NCBI RefSeq assembly: GCF_032854445.1
Contig: NC_088306.1
Location: 1,786,873-1,850,872 of the forward strand
DNA from: Liolophura sinensis
Taxonomy: Eukaryota > Mollusca > Polyplacophora > Chitonida > Chitonidae
Reading direction: 5' to 3'
DNA length: 64,000 nt
Each line of letters starts with the position of its first letter. The first letter of the stretch is position 1. This document shows positions 1 to 11,800 of the stretch, one piece after another. The translations under genes and the position numbers were made by a program. The notes below the pieces were generated by a model. The model did no database searches, had not been told where the DNA came from, and was given only the letters and a program-made list of their open reading frames with translations.

Positions 1-113
1 TAACTGGAGTATTGTATTTAAATCTCTTTTGACTCATCCTGAATGCCCCAGCTTGGTGTGAGGGCTCATAATCAGTTAAACAGTTTTGATTGTATCCTGG
101 TTTTTCTTTACAG

Positions 114-1899
114 AGAGAAGAAAGCCGCTTTGGAAGAAAAACTGAGACAGTATGCTGTACAGCAACAACAACAGCAGCACAAGCAGCAGATGGAAGAGTC
201 TGTCGTCACGAGGTCTAAAAATGTGCTAGGTAACCTTGACAACCAGCTACAAGATCAACATTTGTATGTAGCAAGAAATCTCAAGGATATTGATAATGCT
301 GATCAAGTGATATTTGCTACTAGTGCCCTTCCACCCGGAGCGGAATCCACACAAGAGGGTCAGAAAACTTTAGACGATGATGTTTATCCAGAAAGTTTGG
401 CAATAGTCAGAGGACAGACTGGAATTAAAACAGCAGACCAACAAGATAGCGAGCAATTGCGAGGAGAGCCTGCTGGTTTGGACCTGAATGTCTTGTCCGA
501 GGTGTTGGCGGGTAACACTGAATCAGACCATGTGCGTCGAATCAGGGAATACCAGCAGCGTTTGCTGGAGCGACACAAGAGCTGGAAGATGTTGGCTGAG
601 ACGAGGTCTGATATTGAGCGACGGCGCATTGAGCTTCGTCAGCGTTATCCTCAGCTTAACATTCCGCAGATGGAACCTCTGCCAACTTCAGGCTCATTAA
701 GTCTCCTTAATGCACCAAGACCTTTTCCTCCAACGTCATCGGTACTCCCGTCACAAGACCCACTCGTGACTGCAGAACCCTCTCTGGCTCAGCCTGTTTC
801 AGCCATCCACAACATAAATCCAAACCCCAAAGAACAACCAAATACATTTTCTCTTCAACAGTCTAATGGTGTCTCAGCAACCATTTTTCCTCCTGCATTG
901 CCATCTGGTGTTGTTGCCATGCCAACCACTAGTTCAACAATTCTTCAGACTAATGGTTTATCAGATAAAGGGGCCCTTGCTTCCAAAGTGGAACAACCCA
1001 AAATGGACAATGTTCGTAAGCAACTTCTTTTTGATTCAGAGACACCTAAAACTAGCCCAGAGAAACAGAAACCCAAAAGCCCTTTGACAGGGAGAAGAGA
1101 CATGAATCGAGTTGTCCATTCGGAGAAAAACGAGCTACCACCAAACGCTGCAGTCAGTGATTTTGCTACAGCAGTTCCGCTCGGTCAGTCAAGAGTGAGG
1201 AAGAAAATCCAAGTCTCTCCAGCAAACATTTCTCCAACAGAAGACCAGTCTTTGGACCATTCAGGAATTGATCCTATCCTGGCTCTCACAGAAGCAGCCA
1301 AGGAACGGAAACTTTATTTTGAAAAACGACAGAGGCAACTGACGCAGCAACTTGAAGAGATTCAGAACCAAAAGGCTGCATACCTGAGCCAGCATGAAGA
1401 CAGTCAAAGGAGACTGCAAGAACACCGCCAACGTGTTCTGCGAGAACTCATTCAAGGCTTTCCTTCTGAAACCTTGGACGATGCTATAACTCGTGAACAG
1501 CCCTTAGAGGTTCTGAGATCATCAAATTCTGTGGCCAAGCCAGAAACTGGAACCAGGCATCCAGATTCTTTGCAGAATGTTTCTTTTAAATCATTGAGTT
1601 CGGTTGGTCGCAAAACCTGGGCAGACCTTCTTCACGACGCAACAGAAAGTGCTGACTCAGCATCAATAGATCCAGTGTCACTTCTGAATGGCAGCCAGGC
1701 ATCTGCGCCCGACTCCCATCAACCACACGAGCTGAGCACTATTCTGGAGGTGGACACGCCCCCACAGAGCAAGAGTCTGTCGACAAGCCGGAGAAGAAGT
1801 GAGGGACAGGATGACGCTGATGGTCTTGTCATTGGACCACCTTCCCATGGCAACAGCATCTCCGGTGCTGAAATAACAGATGACAGATTTTCATCTCAG
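114..1899 (+). CDS. CEP295: CEP295-like exon with coiled coils
   Basis: Acceptor ttctttacag ends at 113 and the donor caggtgagcc follows 1899; the exon ends in phase 0. It encodes about 595 residues: a Gln-rich stretch (AVQQQQQQHKQQ), a charged helix (VRRIREYQQRLLERHKSWKM), a Pro/Ser-rich linker, then a strongly heptad-like region near 1270-1470 (EKRQRQLTQQLEEIQNQKAA). An open frame runs on both sides (43-113 and 1900-2124), but the splice signals and the minisatellite that follows show these parts are intronic. Confidence 0.8.
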
Positions 1900-4800
1900 G
1901 TGAGCCATTTTCTCCTTAGTCCCACATGTATTTATGATGTTTTAACATGGCATTTCCAATCTACATGTTTAGACTGTGATTTATTTTTGAACCAGTGCTT
2001 ATACGCTCTGACTGAGTGGAGTTGTCCAGCCCTGTACATAGGGAACAAATACTATTACTCAGCAGTGCCCTTTACCTGCTTGAATAATAATGTCAGCTTA
2101 CATCAGTGCCCTCTACCTGCTTGAATAACATTGTCAGCTTACATCTGTGCCCCCTACCTGCTCGAATAACAATGTCAGCTTACATCTGTGCCCTCTACCT
2201 GCTCGAATAACAATGTCAGCTTACATCAGTGCCCTCTACCTGCTTGAATAACATTGTCAGCTTACATCTGTGCCCTCTACCTGCTCGAATAACAATGTCA
2301 GCTTACATCTGTGCCCTCTACCTGCTCGAATAACGTTGTCAGCTTACATCTGTGCCCTCTACCTGCTCGAATAACATTGTCAGCTTACATCTGTGCCCTC
2401 TACCTGCTTGAATAACATTGTCAGCTTACATCTGTGCCCCCTACCTGCTCGAATAACAATGTCAGCTTACATCTGTGCCCTCTACCTGCTCGAATAACAA
2501 TGTCAGCTTACATCAGTGCCCTCTACCTGCTTGAATAACATTGTCAGCTTACATCTGTGCCCTCTACCTGCTCGAATAACAATGTCAGCTTACATCTGTG
2601 CCCTCTACCTGCTCGAATAACGTTGTCAGCTTACATCTGTGCCCTCTACCTGCTCGAATAACAATGTCAGCTTACATCAGTGCCCTCTACCTGCTTGAAT
2701 AACAATGTCAGCTTACATCAGTGCCCTCTACCTGCTTGAATAACATTGTCAGCTTACATCAGTGCCCTCTATCTGCTTGAATAACAATGTCAGCTTACAT
2801 CAGTGCCCTCTACCTGCTCGAATAACAATGTCAGCTTACATCAGTGCCCTCTACCTGCTCGAATAACAATGTCAGCTTACATCAGTGCCCTCTATCTGCT
2901 TGAATAACAATGTCAGCTTACATCAGTGCCCTCTACCTGCTCGAATAACAATGTCAGCTTACATCAGTGCCCTCTACCTGCTCGAATAACAATGTCAGCT
3001 TACATCAGTGCCCTCTACCTGCTCGAATAACAATGTCAGCTTACATCAATGCCCTCTAATATAGTTAATCATATGCATGTACATAGAGGCCACAGTTGTT
3101 TTATGTGTTGCAAGATTAGCCTCCCCTACATAACATTAAATGTAACGTTTAATCCAAAGCAAACAAATGAATGTAGTTTTAGGATATGTATTAATTTATA
3201 AAAGAAGTTATTGTGTGTGTTTGCAGAGGATTTCAATGCTGCCACCACCCGGTTATGAAGATGTAACCAGAATAAGAGATGGTTTGGATGAGGATGGTTT
3301 GTACCGTTTGTTGGGTTTTTTTCCTGAGTTACAAGAGAAGATACAAAATACAAAACTACACACACTGTAAACATGTATTGGTTGTTCTGAGAGTTTATAG
3401 AACAATATGCACCCTTGTTATGCATGAGCATGTTAAAACATATCTTAGTTTTTGAGAGCTGCTGTCATGTAAGTGAAATATTACAGCGCAAAATTCAAAT
3501 CAAGGTAATAAAACAAACATTTTTTTGGAGAAATCATGTCAACAAAATAACACATTTTCTTTGAGGCTGAAAATTGAAAAAGTGATCACATCTAAAGTTT
3601 AATCAGGCTTTGTTCTCATTCAGCAAATTTAGAAGCTGTATGTCAAATGGTTCTGTGGGCCTCCATGCAAGCACAGCACAGCACAATGGCTGAGGAGCCT
3701 CTTACAAATATGGTCGTTGTGAGTTTATGTCCAGCTCATGCTGGCTTCCTCACTGGACATGCACGGCGAAGTCTTCCAGCAACCTGCGGATTGTCGTGTG
3801 TTTACGCTGGGCTCGATTTCCTCCCAATATAATGATGGCCAGGGTCATATATGTATAAGTGAAATATTCTTGAGTACAGTGTAAAATACCAGTCAAAGAA
3901 ATTCATAAATCAAATAGTTTTTGTAGAAATCATATCCACAAGCATGACAAGGAACACACACACAGACAGATGGGTGCAAATCAAGATCCATTTCCAAAGG
4001 TGAATAAAAATACACTAGGAGAATGTCATTTTAAGGGTCAGTGATATTCCTAGAATCTAGTATTAATTCATTACATTTAAACCTGAACAACTGATCATCT
4101 CATTTATTGTCTTTGTAGATTTTGAAGAAGGTTACGAGCCATTTGCTACTGGACTGGTGTTGAGAAAGTCTGATGACATCACGCTGAAAACAGTCAGCGA
4201 AGCCTCAGCGGCAGTGGCTAGAGCCCACCAACTCTTAGCCCAAACGGCAATCCCTCTGCTCACAGGTTCCGATACAGACGCACATCTCTACGACAACCAG
4301 TCGTCTGGAAGCGATTTAGTCAGTGCGATTTCAGGATCACAGAGCCACGCATCTGCCGAGTTTTGCGGCGCAGAGTTGCTGTTTTCCAAACGTGACCAGA
4401 AGGAGAGCTCAAACAACAGCTCTGTGTGGAGATCGCCTGATATATATGAGGGGTCTTCCCCGCATAGCTCAGAGGTAACCCAGTATTCTGCTCCTTCTGA
4501 GTCTGCTCGGTCAAACGGCTCTGAGGCAATCAAGTCAACGGAAAGTCTCACTCAGTACATGGCCTACAGCAATGGTGAGAAATGGGGTAATGGCACCATG
4601 TGGATGACCAAGGATCGGCAGCTCTCTCCCTCAGGGGTATCAGAGGTAACTCAGTACTCTGGGGCGTCGGGGGTATCCCAGGACTCCACTGGGAAAAGAT
4701 TGCACTCCTCGGAAGTTTTGGGAGATTCAGGAAAAGTCAGGGAGATGGGATCAGCAGAGATGAAGGGTAGAATTGTGGACAAGGTCGCGACCTTCAACTC

Positions 4801-7800
4801 ACCTTCAGAACTAGAGCTGACCCAGTTTTCTCACAATTCAGAAAAAACGTCCAGTCAGGATAAGTCTTCCACTCTGTTTATAACGAGCAAGTCTCAGGTT
4901 GATGAAGAAACCATTCCTGGTTACCACGGCAACGATCCGTTGACAAGCCACACAGAAATTGCAGAGTTGCGTCCGAAATCTTCAACCAGTGTGTCTGCCA
5001 CAGAAATAACGCAATATTCGTGCTCCCCAATATTAGAATTAAATACAGAACTTGAAGTTAAAGGCGGAAAATCGACTGAGACAAAAGAGTTGACACATGC
5101 AACATCACCTAGCATGCCTGGTATTGAGGAAGGCACAAACATTCCAGTCACAACCGAGTCCCAAATCCTGGAAAACGCCTCGTCACAGATGGAATTGACA
5201 AAAAATGTTCTCAACAAGCAGAGTTTGCACTCTGCCAAGTCTTTGACTGAAAGACGTGCAGTGACATCAAGCGAGAATGTCTGGTCATCTGATCTTACTG
5301 AGTGTTCGGCCACTTCAGTTGGAGAAAGTTGTCAGAGAAACAACAAAACCTATCCGCAGAAAAACTCATCTCTGAGGGAAGTGTCAGACATAGGAGACAT
5401 GACTTCCTACAGTTCAAGTCCTGCTGATCACAGCACACCTGCTCAATCAGAACTAGGGAGAGATGTGAAACAAATGTCTAACTCAGAATCACAAAAAGAA
5501 TCACTCCCTTTCCTGGATTTGTCACAGAAATCCAAGGAAAACCAGAGAGATATTTTCCGAGCCGTCAAAGTTTTCATAGAACCCCCAAACAGCCAGTCGT
5601 CTCCTCAAGGAACGGAGCGGTCGGGAAGGGATCGCACGCAGGGATCGTCAGTATCACAGGGCGTTGGCATAGACGTGCAATCAGGCCCTTCAGAGAGCAG
5701 TAGTTACATGACTCTGCCTGCCATGAGCAGAGCAAATCCCCTGGCCATGACAGACTTTTCTGCCTTCAGCAGCCATGTTAATGGAGACTTCCACTCCAAG
5801 ACAGACTCTTTCGAAACTTTTGGTAGCTCCGGGTACCAGCCTCTTTCTGAAGATTCCTGGAAAACGCCGGGTATGACCTCACATCACGAGGACTCCCTGG
5901 CCCTGGACCTTCACAAGTGGAAGGAGTATTTGCAGCTGGGTAGCCCTGATAAGGTGAGAATGAAAGAAAAGAATCCAATTTTCTGATATGTCGGTCAACT
6001 GGAAATTCCCTGACAGATTGAAATACAGGTATGGTCTTGATGAAACTGGTTACATGTGTTTGCATAAGTGCGATGTGTTTGTACAGCATTGTTCACATTG
6101 TTCAAATTGTGCTGACAGTGTACACGTCATACGTGGTTGTTTGACAGTGTACACATCGTGTGTGGTTATGTGACAGTGTACACATCATATGTGGTTATGT
6201 GACAGTGTACACATTGTATGCGGTTATGTGACAGTGTACACATCGTATGCAGTTATGTGACAGTGTAACATCGTATGTGGTTATGTGACAGTGTACACAT
6301 TGTATGTGGTTATGTGATAGTGTACACATTGTATGTGGTTATGTGACAGTGTAACATCGTATGTGGTTATGTGATAGTGTACACATTGTATGTGGTTATG
6401 TGACAGTGTACACATTGTATGTGGTTATGTGACAGTGTACACATTGTATGTGGTTATGTGACAGTGTACACATTGTATGTGGTTATTTGATAGTGTACAC
6501 ATTGTATGTGGTTATGTGACAGTGTAACATCGTATGTGGTTATGTGACAGTGTACACATTGTATGTGGTTATGTGACAGTGTACACATCGTATGTGTTTA
6601 TGTGACAGTGTAACATCGTATGTGGTTATGTGACAGTGTACACATTGTATGTGGTTATGTGATAGTGTACACATTGTATGTGGTTATGTGATAGTGTACA
6701 CATTGTATGTGGGTATGTGACAGTGCACACATAGAATGTGTACATGTATGTTAGGATTATTGTATTTCACCCAAAGGTTGGCTTGTAAAAATGTACTTTC
6801 AAGTTGCACATATTGTGCTTTAAATATATTATAAACAATATTATTGATGCCAGCGCTAAAGTTTTTCTGATGATGAATTAATGCAGCTTCACAAGAATTT
6901 CTTAAGAGGCCATTTACATGTAAGGTGGATAAATCAATCAGAATTGAGCAAAATGTTTCCCTTGAAAAGACCAACTAAACTTAAGGTGATACAGTATGTA
7001 TAAATATAACTATCATGAGTGTCATCTTTCACATCAGTGAGATGAGTGTCATTTTTGATGAAGGTTGTTTTCAGATAGTTCATTTCAAGCAGAGGGTTAA
7101 CAAAAAATGTGAAAAAGGGTGTCCAAACAGCTTTTCCTGAAGCTTTTTTATTTCAACAGAATGTTCAGATTTTCGAACAGTGCAGAAAATACATTAAGCA
7201 GAATTAAACGTCAACCAAGGAAAGAAACATTTCTTAAAGAACAAGGCGAACTATGCCGAACCTGTAACTGTTCAATCTTTTTGAAAAGTGATATTGCATT
7301 TTTGTGTCAACTGAAGTGGTTTTAAAGTTGCCATGCCAATTTAACCACAGCTTCATTTTAATAACACGTTTTAACTCCAATGGTCAATAAATGTTGCTTT
7401 TGTTGTTGTTAGTCGCAGATCTCCCTCTCAGAGCCTGGCATAATGGAGGAGGCTGAATTGACATTGGTGTCATCTGCATCAATAACCAGTCCATCCCGAC
7501 TGCACGACAGCCAATCGGAGAGCTTGGTGTCATTTGAGCGTCACGAGGCCAGTGTGGATGACATCGGAGTGCTGACTCCCCGGCAGAAGTCAGACCAGCG
7601 TCATGACGACATCATGCTGTATTTGGAACCTGGTGAGTTAGCCCTCAGTAGATGACTTCTGTGTTGTTGTTGTTGTTGTTAGGAGAAAAAATAGTGCCGG
7701 TGATAAGATTCATATTATAATCCATATTTGAAAATCTTTCAAAGACATGCTGATATACATACATGTATACGTGTACATGTGTTCAACCTGGAAATGGCAA

Positions 7801-10297
7801 ACATCCTAAATCTTCTACTGGAACCGTTGCTGGTCTAAAGGACTGTATGTGGCTTCATAGCCTTTCTTTGCCTTTGACCAGTGAGGTCACGTGTTCAAAT
7901 CCGGCTCGCTGTTTTGGCCACAGTTCTATGCCAGGACGTTTGTTTGTTTTGTTGCTTTATTTTGTTGTGTTTGGCATAAATGTACCCACTGTACATTTGC
8001 ATTCAATGCCAGCGGCACCCTGTTTTAGTGGCTATTTTCAAAGGTCATAGTGAATTGCCCCCGTGTACATGTCACTTTTTTTTTTGTCATTTATTTATTT
8101 CATTGATGTTTTATGCCATACTCAAGAATATTTCACTAAGACGGCGGCCAGCATTATGGTGGGTTGAAACCAGGCAAAGCCCGAGGGAAACCTACGACCA
8201 TCCACAGGTTGTTGGCTGACCTTCCCACGTACAGCCGGAGAGAAAGCCAGCATGAGCTGGACTTGAACTCAATGTGACCGCATTGGTGAGAGACTCCTGG
8301 GTCATTATGCTGTGCTGTGCTATGATCTTGTCAAACTTGGAGTGTTTCACCACTGTGATACACTGCTCTCAATGTTGTTTGGCAGGAGACAAGATGAGCT
8401 CAGAAAAACGAGGCATGACATTACAAGATGCATTCCTGGCCAAGAAGAAGGGCTTTGCGACCGCGTCAGAGAAGAGGGTTCTGGAAGCGAAAGAGAAAGC
8501 GCTTGGGCTCAGTGCCAAAGAAAAACCTCATGTGGAACCAGCTCAATCTGGTCTGACCAAAATGCTCGCATCATGGAAAAAATCTAGAGGCATTAGAGGT
8601 ACAAGATTTAATATTGCTTCTGTGTCTGCTGTTTTTGTCTTCATGTGTTTTTTTCCCTCTGATAAGTGTTTTATGCTGAACTAACAGAATTTCGCTTGCA
8701 TCCGATAGCATCAAAAATGACCTTTTTTGTAACCCCCCGTCTTTCTCATTTAACATGTTGGATGTCACATGTGAAGTACAACCCAGACTATGTCATTCAT
8801 TGTATTTGAGGACAATTTACGTACTCGTTTCATCAGAATGTCTTTTCTCTTTTTTTTTGCCTTAAGGTTTCTCTGGTATAATTACGGTGATCTTCGGTCG
8901 ATATGAACTGACAGATTGTTTATACAATCAGAAATAATACTGTAAAACAATTCTCTTCCTATTATTTCAGCTCCCTCAAAGCCTTCTCCTGGCAGATCAC
9001 AGCTGACACAGAAAACCAAGACGACCCCAGATCGTAAAAAACAGGAGAAAGAGAAAGTGGAGAGGACAAAGAGGTAAGGGGAGATAACCGTGTGTATCCA
9101 GCTTTTTCATGTCAAATTTTAGGAAAGTTATCACAGGCACTTTGGTTTCCATAAAACTGGCTGTTAGTTAAAAATTCCGGAGGACAGCATTTAACAACAA
9201 TCAGATAAATAATGCATGTGTTTACATAAATTCTTAACCTTGTTACTACATTGAGAAAACTACATTGATTGGATTGGCCAGTGTCATGGCGTCTCAATGA
9301 GTATAATATTATCAGTCAACACAAAATAATGCCATCAGAATATGCTTGAATAAAAATGTTGTGGACTTGTGAAGCGATTGAAGAACTACAGTATGTCATG
9401 TGCATTGTGTGCTGACCACTGTGGTGTTTGCTGATCACTACTTACTGATTCTCTGTGAAAGTTTTGAGGCCTTCTCATTGGTCAGGTTGTACAATCAGCT
9501 GGAGGAAGTGAAGGAGAGAAACCTCATAAAAGAGAGAGAAAAACAGTACGCCGCTAACAGAGACAAAGCCAAACAGTATCACAAGGTATGCACCAAAACC
9601 TCAACTACAAGTGGCTCTGGATCCCATTGTTCTAGGTTGTCCCTGTACCGAGAATTATGGTCTACCGTATTTCACCTTAAGTTTGGCGTATAAAACTATA
9701 AAGCTGCTGTTTTCAGGAGCACATAAAGGCCTTAAAATGATACTTCTGATATCAACATTGTTTTTGATAAGAAATTTATCAAACTTTACAAAATTTTTTT
9801 AATTTTATTCTTCAGATAAATCCCCATATACCTCAACACACTGTTAACACGTTTTTCTGAGCATTGGTATTAAATAGAAATTATTTCTGCACACATGTGA
9901 AGCTGAGCTGTAAATTCAAGTTATTTTAAAGTTCATACAAAAGGTCTCAAATGTTGTTATAAAATTGGATGAATAAGTCAGAATCAAGCAATATGTGTCA
10001 CCTGAAATGTGCCAAACCCCTCGTGAAATACGGTACCTGTGTATAGCTGGCTGTGAACATGTTGGCTATCTTAAAAGTATTCATTTCTCCTCCTGGATCA
10101 TGTCTTTTGCTTTGTGCACTGGACCATATAGTTCTTTAATTGTTAGAGATCCAACATGGCCGCAAGTACATGTAGATGTGAGGTATACAGCAATAGTTTT
10201 ACACATTTGTAGTGTATATTACTGTAACTGTAAGATTTTTTTATTTTTGCAGAAAATGCAAGAAAACCTGAAGAAGAAGAGAGCATCAAAGAAATGA
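114..10297 (+). CDS. CEP295: CEP295-like centriolar protein, C-terminal part (8 exons, 5' end outside window)
   Basis: Exons read from splice signals and phase: 114-1899, 3227-3296, 4119-5953, 7413-7632, 8386-8598, 8971-9073, 9486-9585, 10253-10297 (stop). All junctions are GT-AG and all phases join, giving about 1456 residues in view. Content in order: a Gln-rich coiled coil, a helical block around RIREYQQRLLERHKSW that resembles CEP295 coiled coils, a second coiled coil (LTEAAKERKLYFEKRQRQ), a long Ser/Thr-rich low-complexity region with TQYS repeats, and a C-terminal ALMS motif (MTLQDAFLAKKKGF ... RLYNQLEEVKERNLIKEREK). Known of the family: CEP295 acts in centriole elongation and centriole-to-centrosome conversion, and the ALMS motif is shared with ALMS1. 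ALMS1 is the main alternative; the coiled-coil block before the Ser-rich region favours CEP295. The N-terminal exons lie left of the window. Confidence 0.8.
2060..3058. repeat. 41-bp minisatellite in a CEP295-like intron
   Basis: About 24 head-to-tail copies of a 41-bp unit (core gtcagcttacatctgtgccc, then tctacctgctcgaataacaa) fill most of the intron between 1899 and 3227. Variant letters (cag/ctg, cttg/ctcg, caat/cgtt) recur in order with a period of seven units (287 bp): 2148-2434 looks like a duplicate of 2435-2721. Non-coding. Confidence 0.93.
3227..3296 (+). CDS. CEP295: CEP295-like small exon
   Basis: A 70-nt exon between acceptor gtgtttgcag and donor gatg|gtttgt. It encodes RISMLPPPGYEDVTRIRDGL and a few more acidic residues and ends in phase 1. 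The choice of donor is set by phase: only an end at 3296 lets the codon continue into the exon at 4119 (completing Asp before FEEGYEPF). The donor is weak, so alternative use is possible. Confidence 0.7.
3657..3917 (+). mobile_element. SINE family A, diverged copy
   Basis: Begins with a degraded tRNA-like head (gggcctccatgcaagcacag) and ends with the family 3' part (ataagtgaaatattcttgag, then tacagtgtaaaataccagtc). It lies in an intron of the CEP295-like gene. It is recognised by comparison with the better copy at 30068-30335. Confidence 0.75.
4119..5953 (+). CDS. CEP295: CEP295-like large Ser/Thr-rich exon with TQYS repeats
   Basis: Acceptor ttgtctttgtag ends at 4118 and donor aaggtgagaa follows 5953. 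The 1835-nt exon encodes about 611 residues of low-complexity Ser/Thr/Glu-rich protein. A short motif recurs: SSEVTQYSAPSES, SLTQYMAYS, SEVTQYSGAS, LELTQFSHNS, ATEITQYSCSP, SDLTECSATS and GDMTSYSSSP. No globular domain is visible. The open frame continues a little past the donor to 5986, which is intronic. Confidence 0.78.
6111..6740. repeat. 29-bp minisatellite in a CEP295-like intron
   Basis: About 22 tandem copies of a 29-bp unit (ggttatgtgacagtgtacac, then attgtatgt). Some copies are shortened by 2 bp (gtgtaacatcg for gtgtacacatcg), and the final copies decay at the right edge. Confidence 0.92.
6815..6970. repeat. Dispersed repeat shared with 9705-9790 and 20590-20935
   Basis: The words gcgctaaagtttttctgatg, gaattaat and cttcacaagaa correspond in order to a segment at 20640-20700, and a weaker match lies at 9706-9790. 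This suggests an old MITE-like or SINE-like element; no ends were defined. Confidence 0.45.
7413..7632 (+). CDS. CEP295: CEP295-like exon
   Basis: Acceptor tgttgttgttag ends at 7412 and donor cctg|gtgagt follows 7632 (phase 1). It encodes 73 residues starting SQISLSEPGIMEEAELTL, acidic and Ser-rich, ending DDIMLYLEPG. A second AG at 7417 would break the phase, so 7413 is preferred. Confidence 0.75.
7852..8065 (+). mobile_element. SINE family C copy (tRNA-headed)
   Basis: Contains ccagtgaggtcacgtgttca followed by aatccggct, a B-box-like tRNA segment. The reverse complement is seen at 16828-16850, so this is a second dispersed copy of the same tRNA-derived family. The 3' boundary is approximate. 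Confidence 0.5.
8084..8322 (-). mobile_element. SINE family A copy
   Basis: Reads as the reverse complement of the full-length family: 3' part first (cattgatgttttatgccata), then gacggcggccagcattatgg and tgagctggacttgaactcaa. It inserted in a CEP295-like intron just upstream of the ALMS-motif exon. Confidence 0.85.
8386..8598 (+). CDS. CEP295: CEP295-like exon starting the ALMS motif
   Basis: Acceptor tgttgtttggcag ends at 8385 and donor agag|gtacaa follows 8598. It encodes DKMSSEKRGMTLQDAFLAKK and onward. The pattern SLQEAFLxxxxxFIxxSxxR is the start of the ALMS motif in the CEP295/ALMS1 family, and MTLQDAFLAKKKGFATASEK fits it. It is highly basic, with heptads at its end. Confidence 0.8.
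8971..9073 (+). CDS. CEP295: CEP295-like exon, basic linker in the ALMS region
   Basis: Acceptor cctattatttcag ends at 8970 and donor gag|gtaagg follows 9073. It encodes a Lys/Arg-rich segment (PSKPSPGRSQLTQKTKTTPD, then KKQEKEKVERTK) and ends in phase 2, completed by the first base at 9486. Confidence 0.78.
9486..9585 (+). CDS. CEP295: CEP295-like exon, core of the ALMS motif
   Basis: Acceptor ctcattggtcag ends at 9485 and donor aag|gtatgc follows 9585. It encodes RLYNQLEEVKERNLIKEREK followed by QYAANRDKAKQYHK. This fits the most conserved part of the ALMS motif, (R/K)xYxQLPEVxxKxxEExxxxxY. Confidence 0.82.
9705..9790. repeat. Dispersed repeat fragment
   Basis: The phrases cacataaaggccttaaaatga and aatttatcaaactttacaaaa are near matches to the segment at 20600-20700, in the same order. 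Confidence 0.5.
10253..10297 (+). CDS. CEP295: CEP295-like last exon
   Basis: Acceptor tttatttttgcag ends at 10252. The exon encodes KMQENLKKKRASKK and a TGA stop at 10295-10297. A short basic tail after the ALMS motif is usual for the family. Confidence 0.8.
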   Translation, partial: KMQENLKKKRASKK

Positions 10298-10365
10298 ATT
10301 TCAGCATGTAATACAAGACCATGAAAAAAAAAATCCTTCCTGTTTTAAATGTTAATAGTGCTTTT

Positions 10366-10371
10366 ATTAAA
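10366..10371 (+). terminator. Candidate polyadenylation signal (ATTAAA)
   Basis: ATTAAA lies 69 nt after the CEP295-like stop codon. It is the first recognised poly(A) hexamer variant downstream. An AATAAA further down near 11490 is a possible alternative. Confidence 0.4.
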
Positions 10372-11571
10372 CAAGATATGAGATCACACATCGAGTAGTG
10401 TAACACCAATCATCATCAAGGATATCGCCACTCTTCAAAACCACCTCTCTGGCTCATTTACCAATGTGTTATTGCCGCAGGTGATTGCCCCGGCATCTAA
10501 ATCACAGACTTCATTCCACCTGCAGATGGTATTTGTGTTGGTGTTGAAAGGTACCTAGCATTCATGTTTCATTCTTGTCACTTTTCCACTGTTATCTTAC
10601 TTATGTTGTCTTAAGAAAACACTAAACTTACAAAATTCAAACGTGAGGATTGCCTAGGATCAAACTGCCCACAGCCATTGCTCAGTTGACAGCGTCTGCT
10701 ACCTCTAGCAGAGCAGGGATTAACAGAGTTGTGATAATCCAGGAAGCAGTGTCAGAATCATTAGTCTATGAATGGTGATTACGGGAAGTTATCTCTTTTA
10801 TAAACTGAAACAGTACATAAATGATGCCTGTGTACTTTGTATTGACGAATGCTAAAAAAAAAAAAAAATAGACTTATTTGCACCTAAGTACCAGTCAGTA
10901 GTTCCAAGACACCCGTGTGTCAGGAGATCAAGAGGTCGACACTTGTCAAGTGTCTACTGTAAGAGATGTTCAGCTATGTTAACTCAGAGAATGCAGTATC
11001 GAAATTTTTCAGGACTAAATAACTGCATGCATGCTTGAGGTTTAACCCTTGAATAATTCTACAAGCGTATATACTGCCCAATTTGCAAGGTAATTAGGCC
11101 AACTGGTAAAATGTAAATTTATGTGTGTAAAATTGATCAGTTACCATTTGTTGTATTTACATAAGGTCTTTACAGATAACAAGTTTATGGAGGCTTGCAC
11201 GAACATGTATATATGTACAGGGACCAGTTTTGAATGAGCTGATTTACTAATTGTAATTACAAAGGGTAACAGCTGTTACTTACATCTATTACTCTTTAAG
11301 TGTAAGTAACATGATTAGTCTAACCTGAGTATTACAAAGAACCATTACTTTCTGTAATGAATGGGTCATATCACGTTTCTGTAACACAGAAGAAATATAC
11401 GTTGATACATTTTGCCATGTACTCTCAAAGTAATTTATTGTACAAATGTACATACAAATATGTTACCTTCTATCTATTTATTTTGCTAACAATAAATCTG
11501 TGCTGTTATATTATGTAAGTTGTCATGTTATTTATCTCATGCAAGCCATAATCTAGAGACATATACGATGG
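10372..11571. other. Intergenic stretch after the CEP295-like gene
   Basis: I see no coding exon, tRNA or clear mobile element here. It is AT-rich and may include 3' UTR of the upstream gene if a distal poly(A) site is used. Confidence 0.5.
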
Positions 11572-11758
11572 TGGTCAAATTTAGTAGGAAAGTGCCTGGG
11601 GAAAACCACTGACCTTTGGCAAGTTTCTTGCATAGCTTCCACATATGCACACCAAATTGGTGGAAAACAGGTGATCTTCAATGAATGTTGAAGAGAGCAA
11701 ACAAATTTATTTGTCTTTGGCTGGGTTTGAACCCATACCTAATGTTTTATAGTGAAAG
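11572..11758 (-). mobile_element. SINE family B, partial copy
   Basis: Shares ccactgacctttggcaagtt, the phrase ggtgatcttcaatga and gggtttgaaccca with 17228-17563, in the same order and orientation. gggtttgaaccca is a tRNA B-box read on the minus strand. Confidence 0.65.
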
Positions 11759-11800
11759 GCAAACTCAAGTTCTCATAACATTACAAGCGTACATGTACAA

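Noticed and set aside
1900-2124. Extension of the large CEP295-like exon into the minisatellite
   Set aside because: A good donor (cag|gtgagc) ends the exon at 1899, the phase fits the next exon, and the extra residues are low-quality repeat translation.
2060-3058. Regular repeats as a CRISPR array
   Set aside because: No unique spacers between repeats, no cas genes, and the setting is an intron of an animal gene.
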